Shown: positions 46,158 to 57,070 of the stretch, piece by piece | Layout of the letters: every line of letters starts with the position of its first letter | Numbering within the stretch: position 1 is the stretch's first letter | Assembly (NCBI GenBank): GCA_018466975.1 | Contig: CM031557.1 | Span: 3,242,116 to 3,306,115 of the forward strand | Reading direction: 5' to 3' | Length of the DNA stretch: 64,000 nt | Source of the DNA: Sparassis latifolia | Taxonomy: Eukaryota; Basidiomycota; Agaricomycetes; Polyporales; Sparassidaceae | The notes under the pieces: model-generated | Databases searched by the model: none | Seen by the model: only the letters and a program-made list of their open reading frames with translations | Told to the model about the DNA's origin: nothing | Program-made: the position numbers and the translations under genes

Positions 46158-48520
46158 TTATTCGGACTTGAATCGACCACCGCCTTCCCCGCCGCGCATG
46201 ATCGCCTTCATGAATGAGAAGAAGCGGTCCCCATACTCGACGGGAGGGACAGGGCTTATCTTGTGCTGCAAACGTACAAAAAATTGTCGGTATTGGTATA
46301 ATTGTTCGCAAAACAAATACTTACCCTGTCTGCCGACAGACCTTTCCAAAAGTGCTCCAATTTCTTGAGGGCTGAGTACGGCGTAAGGATATCGATAACT
46401 CCGAGGTAATAAAGCTGGTCCATATCATCGTTTGTCTCGTCCGTGGCGCGTAATCCACCTTCATCCTGATAGAAGATGAATTGTGCGCGTTCGCCCGTGT
46501 CCTGTTCTGGTAAATTCAGGGTGTCCGAGCCGAGCTGCTTGGGATCGGATTGTCGCATGATGCGCCGGAGCGCGATCGCCTCTGGCGACAAGGCGCCCTT
46601 ACTCTGTGTTGGCTTGCGCCGGATGAGCGGCATCTCCGGCTGAAAAAAAAAGTTTCATACACTAGATGAATCAATAAAAGAGTGAATACCTACAGAGAAC
46701 ACCTTGAGCATATTGCTGCGGACATTATCGCGATTGCCACGACGCATGTTATGGATGCCAACGAGTAGACTGTAGTCCATGACATGCAGCTGCTTGAGCA
46801 GCTCCGAATCGCGCCGGAGCTGCTCAGTGATAAGTGCACGCTTCTCCGGGCCGAGTTCCAGCACCTTCCCTCTTTTGATCCAGTTCAGGTCCTTCAGCGT
46901 CGCACGAGGATTCTCCCGTGCTTTGTCCTCAGGATATTCGCGACCCACCGTCGAGCCCTTGAGGTCGTACGTCTCGTGAATATCACGATGTGCAGGGAAG
47001 AGATTGTTCATGATGACGAAATGGATCTTCCGACCTCGAGGGAGCTTCACACGATGGAGACCGTAAAAGCGGGACAGTAGCGTGTGCGGGTTGTTCTTCA
47101 CATGCTTGTAGTACTGCGGGAGGATACTGCGCAGGAACTTGTGCTCGTTGTGGTGTATCGTCTTGATGATGAACCGGTAGTCGCGTGAGAAGTAGAAGAA
47201 CGAGCCGGACTTGCCAGGCGAGCCCAACTCAGATAGGATGTACTTTGCCGTGAGTGACAGCAGATAGTCTGCCGGGTCCAGCTGGAAGACATCCTCCCGC
47301 AGCTCCCGGAACACCCATGGCGCATAATCCTTGAATTTGAAGTCGTACTTCGCCGACGGTGTCAACTCGTTGCCGACGCTGTACACAGGTCAGACGACCA
47401 TTGGAGTAACGCTCGAATACACGCACATATCAAATGAGAATTTATGTTTTGCGGTGTAATCTTCAGGTGTCAACGGCCGTCTGATTTTGGCTTGACATCG
47501 AGACACCTGCACGACGATGAGATAGGTATGTGGAGGCTCAACTCGCACCTACCGCTATCCGGATTCCTGTCAGCATGTTGTACATAAGCACATAATTCAC
47601 GTGGTCCTCGCCGATCAGATTGCCCACTAACGGTCGATCTCCCCCGCGCATTGACATCGTCCGCGTGAGAGCGCGCTCCGCCTCCTGCTGAGCCTTCGCT
47701 TTCTCCGCCTCTTGCTGGGCCTTCGCCCGCTTCGTCAACCGCTCCCGCCGGATCTGCTCCGCCTGCTGCTGAATGTCTGAAGCGAGAGCTCCTTCGATGT
47801 CGGTGTCATCTAGCGCATAAGACGGTGCGTGCGCGTGCATCGTCTTCGACCGTAGCGGCGGTGAGGATAGCGGCATGCTCGACCCTGTGGTATTCCGTCT
47901 CGACGGTCTGAGTTGCGCGGTAGACGCTTGAAGGTATCCATCGGGCGACGTCTGTGTGGATGGCCCGGTGCGAGGCACCTCGGCACTCTGCACGCTGCGA
48001 ACACCCTGAGAAGACGAGGAGGAAGAGACGCGATAAAAGCCGCGAGAGGAAGTGCCCTGCTGGGTGGCTTCGTCGAATGTGACGGGCCGGCTCAAAGGCT
48101 CAGCTTTTTGAGGAGCAGGATCGGAACCGGACCGGCATTGTCGTGGTCATGGTCGACGCTCGACGGGGGAGATGGAGGTGGGGGTCCAATCGTGGAGTCG
48201 ATGCTCTCTGAAGGATGGTGTGTCCGCGAACCGACCTTCCGTAACGCAACTTCCGCGGGTTCGAGCGAAACGGCGCCCTCGGTCACGCTGACGATGTGCA
48301 ACTCCTGAGCTGGCGGTTTTCCGACCGCAAGCGCATGCAGAGTAGCGATAGGGTCGGCAGGACTGATGGTGTGAGTGTCAGAAGAGCGAGAAGAAGACCT
48401 AGAGCTAGGTGATGTCTGAGGCGCGGTCAAATAAGACGAAGCGGATAGCGAGGCTGCGCTCTGTCGGCGGGAATCATCGGGAGGAGACGAGGGTCGTACC
48501 GTGGGCCATGTCGAGGCCAT
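46158..48520 (-). CDS. mss4: Phosphatidylinositol-4-phosphate 5-kinase
   Basis: This enzyme makes PI(4,5)P2 at the plasma membrane for actin and endocytic signalling. Exons: 48520-48236, 48098-47553, 47506-47427, 47378-46694, 46639-46325, 46265-46158, giving 672 residues. The N-terminal 270 residues are Ser/Pro-rich and disordered, with a Glu/Lys/Gln coiled stretch ([17 protein letters not shown]). The kinase domain shows [19 protein letters not shown], the nucleotide loop [20 protein letters not shown] with the catalytic Lys following, [47 protein letters not shown] (the IID-type metal site and activation region) and a terminal [19 protein letters not shown]. All key motifs are present. The first intron (48235-48099) has weak sites (gtcggt and gctgag) and is inferred only to restore the frame. 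Confidence 0.93.
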
Positions 48521-49490
48521 CGCGGCCGTGAGTGTCGCGTGCGGCCCCAAAAGGAGATCAGTGGTAAGTGGTGGGCGCTGCAGAGACCGTCGCTAACTGT
48601 TAGCTGTGCGTCGCGCCAAGTATGGTCTGACGACGCAGTCCGGACTTGGATGGAACGAAAAGTGGTTGTAGGAGTTTACCTTCGCACGTCAAAACAAGGA
48701 CGACGTTGGAGGCGGTGCGGCAATAACGGTGATGGGAGCGACGTTGAGGATGAGAGGTCGAGGTCGAGGAGGACTGTGAATGCAAAGGCGGGATAACTTT
48801 AATTTATGTAATTTGCGTCGATTTATGGTGATAAGTCTCCAAGGTTAAGATTGCTCTCGGATTTACCGTCACTGACCCAGGCCGCGGTCATGCATACAGA
48901 CTGCCACATAACTGTGACCCGAAGGTGAGAGGGTCTTCGTGAGCGGATCACATAAGTACTGAAATATTGCATTTCGGCCAGCTTGCTGTTTGTTGCATGT
49001 CACTTTTGGGTCATCTCGTGCACCACTGCTTCTCTAGTATCGGCCGACGCCATCAACTCGCAGAGTCCCGGAGGTACTGTCTGTGTAACTGTTTTTGACA
49101 TCTGGCTTCGGATAGACAATAATACTCGCGGTTTGGTTGTTATACGACGCTATCGAGATTCTTGCAGCTTTGTTGAATACGCACACCTTACATCTCAGGC
49201 TGGGAACCTGATGACGACGGTCAGTACGATGATTTTCTCTCCCTCGGATTTATTCTGACATTACGTCTCATTTTTCCTCCGATATGTTTCTCTGATCCTA
49301 AGGTTTCAGGACTTTTATCCAACCGGAATGTCCATGAACTAACCGGCAGCCTAAGCACTTTGTACTCACCGCGCGCGACGAAATGCGGCCCAGGAAAAGA
49401 CAAGCCCAATTTTCTTGCACGGACATGACGCCTCAAAACCTTGATAACAAAGGTGTGCGATCGTTTGGTAAGGACACATGGCCAGAAAAC
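48521..49490. other. PIP5K upstream region, no confident gene
   Basis: A plus-strand frame at 48983-49258 (CHFWVISCTTASLVSAD) resembles a signal-peptide-like hydrophobic stretch but lacks partners. Otherwise nothing is recognised. Confidence 0.4.
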
Positions 49491-49940
49491 GCACCGTCAG
49501 GATTCCAATGTCTGGTCCTTCGTAATGTTATATTCGCAAGTTCTGTCCATACACGAATGCTTGAGGTGGGCTGGATGGTAGTAACTAACCTCGCACTGAG
49601 TTTGCCGACGCGGGGATCTCTGGCATCCTGTAACGGAAAAAGTACGATGCGTTGGCATTCAGTATGGACGTTGAGTGGACAAGGCTCGCACGGGTGGCGG
49701 CTGGAAGGCGTAGTTGAATAACGGATTATCTGGAAATGCCCTCTCTGTGATGTCGACTGTCTTGGAATCTCAATAGCGGTATGCATACCACTTCTCTCCT
49801 GGCCATTGTCGATTTACTGAATGTGTATGCGCCCACTCTGCTACACATCGGTCTTACTTCTTCCACTTCTTATATCATAGCTCTTCGACTCCGACGGTAC
49901 CTGTCAATGGAGTTCCCAGTGAGTGGCAGTCTTTGGCCGC
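49490..49940 (-). pseudogene. Partial copy of the GNAT gene 5' end and flank
   Basis: On the minus strand it reads QDARDPRVGKLSARLVTTI, matching KDARDPRVCKLGARLVTTI of the gene at 51.4 kb. DNA similarity continues through tgtcgactgtcNttggNatct and into the flank (tatatcaNagctcttc, about 49872-49890 against 51893-51910). The acetyl-CoA-binding half is absent. It is a direct duplicate about 1.85 kb from the source, and frames have drifted. Confidence 0.65.
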
Positions 49941-50630
49941 TGTGCGTAGTCACTTTTCCATCGTCCGTAAGCACTGGCCATGATTGGCGCTGTCGTGTCG
50001 GTTTCGCCGGTTGAACCTGACCTTGACATCCGCAATGTCCTCGGCCGCATAGAGCGCAGCGGTAGCGTGCGGACGCTCGGCGCTCAGCGACCGACCCCTG
50101 CTTAGTAGGCGCTCTTCTTATGGCTCGGCACCGACATTCAAGTGTAGCGCATTTGCGTGCTATGAGTTGCACGATGTATTCCAAGTGTGATGATCATTAT
50201 TTCCTCCGCAGCGTGATGCCATTACCCAAATGCGACTCCCGCATCAGTTGCGGTTCTCGCGCCGTCTAATATACGTCCTAATTTTCAACTCTTGAAGCGA
50301 ACTTTTGGACACTTGCAAGGACCCTAATCACTGGTGGTTTTATTCAAGCAGATTTTTCCTCCTCAACTATGCCCGTTAACATCTTGAACTGCTCCTTCCA
50401 ATCTGCCGTGTTCGACAGTATTGAGGTTCTGGTACGCATGAATATGTTCATATTTAACTGTAGGAGTATGTCATACTAGTACTGACGTACTGCAACTTAA
50501 ATGGCATCGTCGTAGTCACCAATCCTGATCCAACCTCCACTAGCATTAGTTATTGAGTCGCTTAGACTGCGCCTCCTCCCGTTGTGCATCCTTCAATAAC
50601 GTGGGTTCACGCACCATCTGACAATTCCAA
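49941..50630. other. No gene recognised
   Basis: Only short frames without motifs occur, between the partial GNAT copy and the 3' end of the GNAT gene. Confidence 0.45.
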
Positions 50631-51638
50631 TCAGCAATCTTTCAAAAACATTTCAATCAAGACAGCGCGCACAATGACCCGTTGTACAGGAGGACTGGTC
50701 CACGTCGGGTTTTTATCCCCTAGTGAGTACGCTGCGACGACTGCAAACCCAAACTTCTCATAGAACGGCCTGGTCTGAGGTCTGGTGTACAAGTATGAGC
50801 GTCGGCATTGCGCATCCGCCTTTGTCCTTCGGGTGAGTACTCGTAAAAGCATCTACAGATAACAGTGCACTGGCTTGTGACCGCTTCCAACAGCATGCAG
50901 CCATACCCCAGGCTCTGCTTGTCCGGAGAAACGGCGAGTATGTCTATCAGGAAGACGTCGTCAAGCTGGCCTCCGATGACACTGCCCCTCAAAGCGTTAT
51001 TCCTCTGACGTGTCTCTTTCATTCGCTGACCAGGGAATAATACCTTTAGCACCAAGCAATACGACAAACACTAACGGGATGGGCGACAGAGATCTCTTAC
51101 CTGACGCTGCTCCTCAGTGCTGGTCAACTTGGTGATCAAAAAGATGAAGACGAAGGCTAGAGTCTGCATCATGCGTTGGAATATTTTACGCCATGGTGAC
51201 AATCCGTTGCGGGGGGAAACACTGTGCAAGCACGGAGAAATACCTCAGGCTTGGTCGAAACGAAGTAAGTGCAGCTGATGCTCACAATGTGACGAAACCG
51301 TCCCCTCCGTCGACAGTGATTGCCTCCTTCTGGCTCACATAGTTGGCGTTCTGGATAGTGGTAACTAACCTCGCACCGAGTTTGCAGACGCGGGGATCTC
51401 TGGCGTCCTTAACGGAACAAGTACAATGCGTCGGCGTTCGGTATGGACATGAACTGCAGAATGCACACACGGGTGACGGGAAGAAGACGTAGTTGAAGAA
51501 CGGAGTGTCGCGAAATACCCTCTCCGTGACGTCGACTGTCCTTGGGATCTCCCCTGCGAGAAGACAGTTCGAATCAATAGGCGAGTGTACGTTCCTGGCA
51601 ATAATATATTCGACGTACGATATCTCAGCGGTCTGCAT
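50631..51638 (-). CDS. GNAT-family N-acetyltransferase
   Basis: Minus-strand exons read IPRTVDVTERVFRDTPFFNY (N-terminal), RMKETRQRNNALRGSVIGG, then DVFLIDILAVSPDKQSLGYG with CMLLEAVTSQ, and a last exon with TRPFYEKFGFAVVAAYSLGD and KNPTWTSPP, stop at 50631. LAVSPDKQSLGYG is motif A, the acetyl-CoA pyrophosphate-binding Q/RxxGxG/A loop (here QSLGYG), and FYEKFGF is motif B. This fits small fungal GNAT acetyltransferases of unknown substrate. The start at ATG 51638 and the exon joints at about 50870 and 51070-51360 are uncertain; I could not splice EAVTSQ to the last exon cleanly. Confidence 0.65.
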
Positions 51639-52409
51639 GCCACTTCTGTCTTCAGGCTCGCCATCGCGCGGTACTCGGTGTCAATGGTTGGCGCCGTTGT
51701 TGGCGCCAATTGACGTTTCTTTGATGGTATTTCCTTCGCATTTTTCTCTTCAGCGGTTCCGGGGGAAGGTGGGTTTATTTTTCCGCGGGGGAGGTTTCTA
51801 AATAGACTAATCCATCAGTGTGCAGCAAAGTGAGAGCAGAAACTTCAGTCGCATCGCCATTGGAGACGAGATGCCTCTCCTTCCCGTTATTATATCACAG
51901 CTCTTCAGCTGTACTTGCCAATGGACATTCTAGTGAGGCAGAGTTTTGAACCGCAGAACATGGTTTACATCTGCAAAGGTGATTTTCTTCCTGTAGAACC
52001 GTCTCTTCTACGTAGTTCTCGGTAGAACTGCCCACGCACAGAGTGCCATGTAGGACCACGTAGTAAGACGATCACTGTGTAGGACCGCGTAGCAAGGCGA
52101 TCGCGACCATGCCTCTGGGGAGAAACTTTATCAAAGGTGCACGGGTCCAACAGCGGCTAAGCACATCCGTGTTGGGCTTTCCAGTCTACCGGCGTCTACC
52201 AGTCGCAACCATCCCACAGAGCTGATTCAGACCGACTCTTACCTAGGTATCATGCATTCAAGGATACTGGTGCTACAGCTGACTACTGCACAAGGGGAGC
52301 CGAATGAACGAAATTTCAGCCTTATTCCTCGCAGTTCATACAAGTGATCCCTGCGGTAGTTTCCTAAACCGGTGCACGGCCCTGTTCAACTGTACGTCGT
52401 TCGGGACAT
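51639..52409. other. No gene; flank repeated at 49.8-49.9 kb
   Basis: 51640-51945 is the upstream flank of the GNAT gene, part of which is duplicated near 49.9 kb. A repeated gNaccacgtagNaagNcgatc occurs at 52050-52105. No coding sequence is supported. Confidence 0.4.
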
Positions 52410-52434
52410 GACCAGTGCCCATCTGCGGGCTGTG

Positions 52435-52900
52435 TACATCTCGTCTTTCAGCCGTGTTCCGTACTGGAGGCCATCTCATATGTCCGGCTTGCTGCTGCTG
52501 ACAGATCCGACGTACTCATCGTTCACACCGTCATGTTCAGATATACCACTTGCATAGTACTGACCCACTCACACAGCGTATTTTGTCAGGTGTTGTCGCG
52601 TGCTTCACATGTCAGATTGTGGATGTTGAGGCAGTCGGAACCTACATTGATGGTCCTACGCTCCCGGAATGATTTGAAGGGGACGAATTTGGTGTGCGTA
52701 GTATTGTACTGAGGTAAATACGTGGTCTACTTCCGTTCCATCTCCGAACTTGTCCCACTGGGTATTTCTGATGAGGAGACTCTACAGATTGTGGCACGAC
52801 CAACTACACAGCGAGATCTATACCAGGCGTATGCGGACCCGCGTACTGGCAGGTCGAAATTCTATTGAAGGGCATCGTTGTCCTTAAGAGATCAGCTGTC
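52435..52900 (+). pseudogene. Relic gene upstream of sedolisin B
   Basis: It shares SGLLLLTDPTYSSF (at about 52480), a variant of the GIVACAS region (broken here by a base change and indel) and AVPFGCMPAG (about 52900) with the relic in arm A. It lacks the segment with ADETQFLLAEVTKTLHSL and the 265-bp stretch, so it cannot encode the same product as arm A. Confidence 0.35.
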
Positions 52901-53234
52901 CCGTTCGGATGTATGCCGGCGGGTATCCGCCGCAGAACAACCTTTTTACCGCCTTATCATCGAGCTCTATCGGATCGGAAATCTCACTGCGACAGATGGC
53001 TGGAAACCGTTTTGAACGCGTGTTTCTCGACCTTCCAGGCAGGTTGTGTAAGTACGTGCCTAATCCTCTCACGTCCCAAAGCCTCAATTGACTGGTCCAT
53101 GCGGTCAGGACGACATCGGTTTATTAAGAACAAGAAGCTCGTCAGAGACAGCGACAGCGCCTCGGAGCATAAATACAACGGCTTCATACACTGCTTGTGA
53201 GTTCGAGCTCTCACTAGGTGTCATCGTACGAGAA

Positions 53235-55681
53235 ATGTTACCCACCACTCGTCTCTTCGCCCTTGTAGCCCTCGGACTCTCTGCTCTCCTGGTATCTGCT
53301 TCCGTCTCTCCTCGCGTCATCCACGAGTCCCGCCGGAACGTCCCTGCAGGCTGGCACCCTGTTCGCCGCGCAGAACCTTCCATCGTCCTCCCACTCCGCA
53401 TCGGCCTCTCCCAGTCTAATCTTGACAATCTCGAGGCGCATTTACTAGACGTCTCGCACCCCGAGTCCCCCAATTTCGGCAAGCACTGGAGTGCGAAGCA
53501 AGTCGCAGACACCTTCCGCCCGTCCAAGGAGACCACCGACACCGTTCGTGCATGGCTGGTGGAAAGCGGACTTGACGCAGAACGAATCAGGCTCATCAAG
53601 GGTGGCTCGTGGATCCAGGCTGATGTAACCATCGCAGAGGCTGAGGCGCTCCTCGGAACGGAGTACTATATCTACCGATTCGGCGAGGAGGAGAGCGGGC
53701 GCGAGCACGTCGCGTGCGCCGAGAGGTACCATCTGCCAGAGCATGTCTCCAAGCACGTCGAGCTCATCACTCCGACGTTTCACTTCGACATCAAGCATAA
53801 GCGCGAGACCCACCGTTTTGAGAAACGCGGGCCCGAAACGGCTAAGAGCATTGGCCAGCCCGGTTTCGGCGCGAGTTTCCCTAAAACTACGGGTACAATC
53901 CAGGTGAGTTTTATTTTCATCCCCTTTATTGTATTTTCCCGCGTTGCTGAAGCTGAATCACCAATAGCAAATATTGACAGAGCTTGAAGAGTGCGACGAG
54001 CAGATCACGCCGGTTTGCTTGCGTGCCTTGTATGAGTTCGAGTATACTCCTGAAGCCGCAGATAAAAATTCGATCGCGATCGGTAGGTGTAACAGCTCGG
54101 TTTCTCAGTTGTTGCACTCACCATCCACTAGTTGAGTATACGCCTCAAGCTTATACTGCGACAGACTTGGACATGTTCTTCGGCAATTTTTCGCCTAGTC
54201 AGGTTGGCGAGAGACCGTACATGGTGTCTATTGATGGAGGCAAGTTATGTTCACCTTAGCTAAATTCGCCTTTGTTGACGTGTCTTCGAAGGTTACGTTC
54301 AAACTGAGTATACCGGGTTCAACTACAACGGAGAATCAAATCTGGACATTCAGTATTCAATGTCGCTCGTTGGCCCCGAGCAGACCGTTACGCTGTATCA
54401 AACGGGAGACATGGTCGAAGGTTATTAGCTTGTCTTTTCAGTCATTTAGATGTCCGATTTATGGTCTGAGTATACAGGCGCTTCGTTCAATAACCTGGTG
54501 GACGCTCTTGATGCGTCTTACTGCACATTTGAGGGTGGTGATGATCCCACACAAGACGGCATTTATCCTGATCCCTACGGCGGCGGTTACGAAGGTAAAG
54601 ATGTCGATTGCAGTTCTCGCCGGGGCCTTCGATGACGTGTATTCCCAGGTCCCGAATCTTGTGGCATTGTCACGCCCGCCTACGTCATGTCTACTTCGTA
54701 CTCATATGATGAAGCCGATTTGACGCCCTTCTACATGGAGCGCCAGTGCGCTGAGTATGCGAAGGTCCGTGAATATGCTGTTGTACAATTTGGAAAAATT
54801 GAACTCTCTACAGCTCGGTCTTATGGGAATGACAATCCTGTATTCATCTGGTGACTACGGTGTCGCGGGATACAACAATGTCTGCCTATACCCTGACGGT
54901 ACCCAGGCCGTGGGTGCACCAATGTTCAATCCGACGTTCCCCTCAACCTGCCCGTATATTACGAGCGTCGGTGCTACTCAGGTCAACCCAAATTCCACGG
55001 TACGTCGTCTTTTCGCGCTGCAGAACTCTAATTCACTACCCAGGTCAATCGGATAGGTTCTCGAGCCTGAAAGCGCGTGCGAGCAAGTGATCTACTCCAG
55101 CGGAGGATGGTCAAACGTGTTCGCCATGCCGTCGTACCAGAAGACAGCAGTCGAGTCATACCTCGCGAACTATCCCCCACCGTACCCTGCTGACATCTGG
55201 AACTCGACCGGCACGTCGCGTGCATTCCCCGACATCGCTGCGAACGGGTATGCTCCCTCACTACTGGGTTGAGACGTGAAGGCTCACCCTGATGCTTACC
55301 TGCAGCGCAAACTATGTCATCGCCCTCCAGGGTGAATACTGGTTGGTCTACGGAACGTCGTGCTCTTCCCCGGTCTCAGCCGCCATCCTCTCCGCCGTTA
55401 ACGACGCCCGCCTCGCTGCCGGAAAGGGTCCGATGGGCTTCATCAACCCTACGGTACGCCCGACTCCTCCATTCCGTCGATAGCTCACCGAAGCGACGTG
55501 TTTCTCCCTCACGCAGATCTACACGTCCCGCGGCATGGAAGCGTTCAATGACATTACGACTGGCACGAATCCGGGCTGCGGCACTGTTGGGTTCTATGCT
55601 GAGCGAGGCTGGGACCCGGTTACGGGCGTTGGCACGCCCAACTTCCCGAGATTGCTCGAGCTTTTCCTCTCGCTGCCGTAG
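53235..55681 (+). CDS. Secreted sedolisin (S53) peptidase, copy B
   Basis: Ten exons in phase give 647 residues: 53235-53903, 53968-54082, 54132-54239, 54292-54420, 54478-54594, 54649-54764, 54814-54999, 55057-55247, 55306-55453, 55517-55681. A signal peptide (MLPTTRLFALVALGLSALL) is followed by a pro-kumamolisin prodomain of about 200 residues with a KRETHRFEKRG processing-type site. The catalytic Glu312 and Asp316 are in GESNLDIQY, the oxyanion Asp432 in SSGDYGVAG and Ser562 in GTSCSSP. Calcium-site sequence AFNDITTGTNPGCG and WDPVTGVGTPNFP close the protein. The family comprises acid-active tripeptidyl- and endopeptidases that digest external protein. The intron at 54240-54291 has a GC donor (gcaagt). 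A CATAAATAC element stands about 65 bp upstream. Confidence 0.92.
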
Positions 55682-55964
55682 AGGTATGATGACGATTTTA
55701 GACCTTGTACTTGGAACCTGCTGTCGCCGTTTGCACGATCATTATTCTCTACGCACTCATTTGGCGTTCTGTCGACAGTGTTGTAATGGAAGCGCGACGA
55801 AACATTGGATTATTTCGAGATTTACGGGTGTGCCACAGTCACGACATATCTTCATGCGTTTTTCACCTCGCGCGCTGTAATTTTCACGGACTAGGGCAGA
55901 GCCGGCTGTGTAGACAATGCGCAGTAGAGGAATTAAAGGAGTATGCTGTCCGTGATATACTTCG

Positions 55965-56167
55965 GAAGGACACCAGTACAAAGTATTCGCCGCCCTCACG
56001 TTCTCCCGCAGGCCGTCCAGTTCGCGCCAGTTCCGACTCGCACTCACCATGTTCACTTCGCATATATTCTCCTTCCGCGCTCGTCCTCGCGCTCCGCAAT
56101 ACAGTACTCCATCACCCTGCAGAGGGTCAATCAACTGCTGCACACGATCGCGCGCAGTTCAAACGAA
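55965..56167 (+). repeat. 200-bp TATA-containing module, arm B orientation
   Basis: The same module as 31618-31817, in the same genomic direction although the rest of the arms is inverted. Here it is bounded by a 6-bp inverted repeat, ACTTCG (55959-55964) and CGAAGT (56164-56169). The TATAAAA of arm A reads acaaag here, so this copy lacks the TATA. Confidence 0.7.
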
Positions 56168-56187
56168 GTGCGGATGGTGCTCGCAGT

Positions 56188-57070
56188 GCTCGAGACCGAC
56201 AGCGCGACGACAGATCGCGACAGCAACTTTGTACTGCGCGCTCGAGAGCCGGCTCGCATCCCTTTGCGGGACCCTTCAGATGAGTCTGCACGACCGTGAC
56301 CGAGTACAAGGAGAGTGCTAGGACTAGGACCAGGTTGCGGTTGAGAGTGTAACCGCGACTGTGACTAATCGTGAAGTCGCTGAGAACCGCAGTGGAAGCT
56401 TTGATGTCGGCGGCGAATGAGAGCGGCGATGGCGAGAGACTCAGGATCAGCGTGAGCGGACGTCGCGTTCCCGTCGTTGTCGAGTGAGAATCCACACGTT
56501 CCGCTTCTACTGGGCGTAGTGGGCCTCAGCTGCGCGGCGATTTTCGTCTAGCTGTGGTCTGGAAGGAGATCAATGAACTGGCCACGGAGAATATTGTCTG
56601 CGTACCCGTCCCGATGGTGTTCGTTATCAACGAGGCCCCTTCCATGTGCAGCATCGAACCAGCCGCTAGAAAATCCAAACGAACAACGCAAAGAACGAAG
56701 ATCATACTGTACCCGGTACATCGCCTGGGACTGTAACTGTAGAATATCTGTTCTTTGAGACGCCAGAGGCGTAAGGACGAGGTTGGGTAGATGTAGATGA
56801 GCTTGACGCGAACTTTGTACAAGTCAGCTTCGTACCCTCATCGACCGGTCGCCAGACGACGGCGAGTTGAAGGCGCCTTGAATCAGTTTTGTTATCTGAG
56901 GTTCGGGTTCACGGCTGTTCTACAAAATAGATCTCGGGTGGTTGTGATCACCACGTGTGGGCCCGGAGAGGTGGTGCAAAGCAGGCTGGTAGCATCGCGG
57001 TGAGCTCGTGGAGAAGCACGGTGAGCTTGTCTTTACCATCATCCATCTCCATGCCCCCTCGTCACTCACA
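56188..57070. other. RING-gene upstream region, nothing recognised
   Basis: Overlapping frames at 56127-56495 and 56526-56822 lack motifs. The last 150 bp before ATG 57071 are pyrimidine-rich (catcatccatctcc), as is common in basidiomycete promoters. Confidence 0.4.

Larger units (their letters stand above)
52410..56187 (+). repeat. Inverted-duplication arm B (contains sedolisin B)
   Basis: This is the reverse-complement partner of 31590-35915. Similarity begins near gaccagtgcccatc (52408), covers a relic upstream gene, promoter, full sedolisin gene and 3' flank to gtgatatacttcg (55964), skips the flipped module and resumes with gtgcggatggtgctcgca (56168-56185). It is shorter than arm A because two segments (about 265 and 160 bp) are missing. 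Confidence 0.85.
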
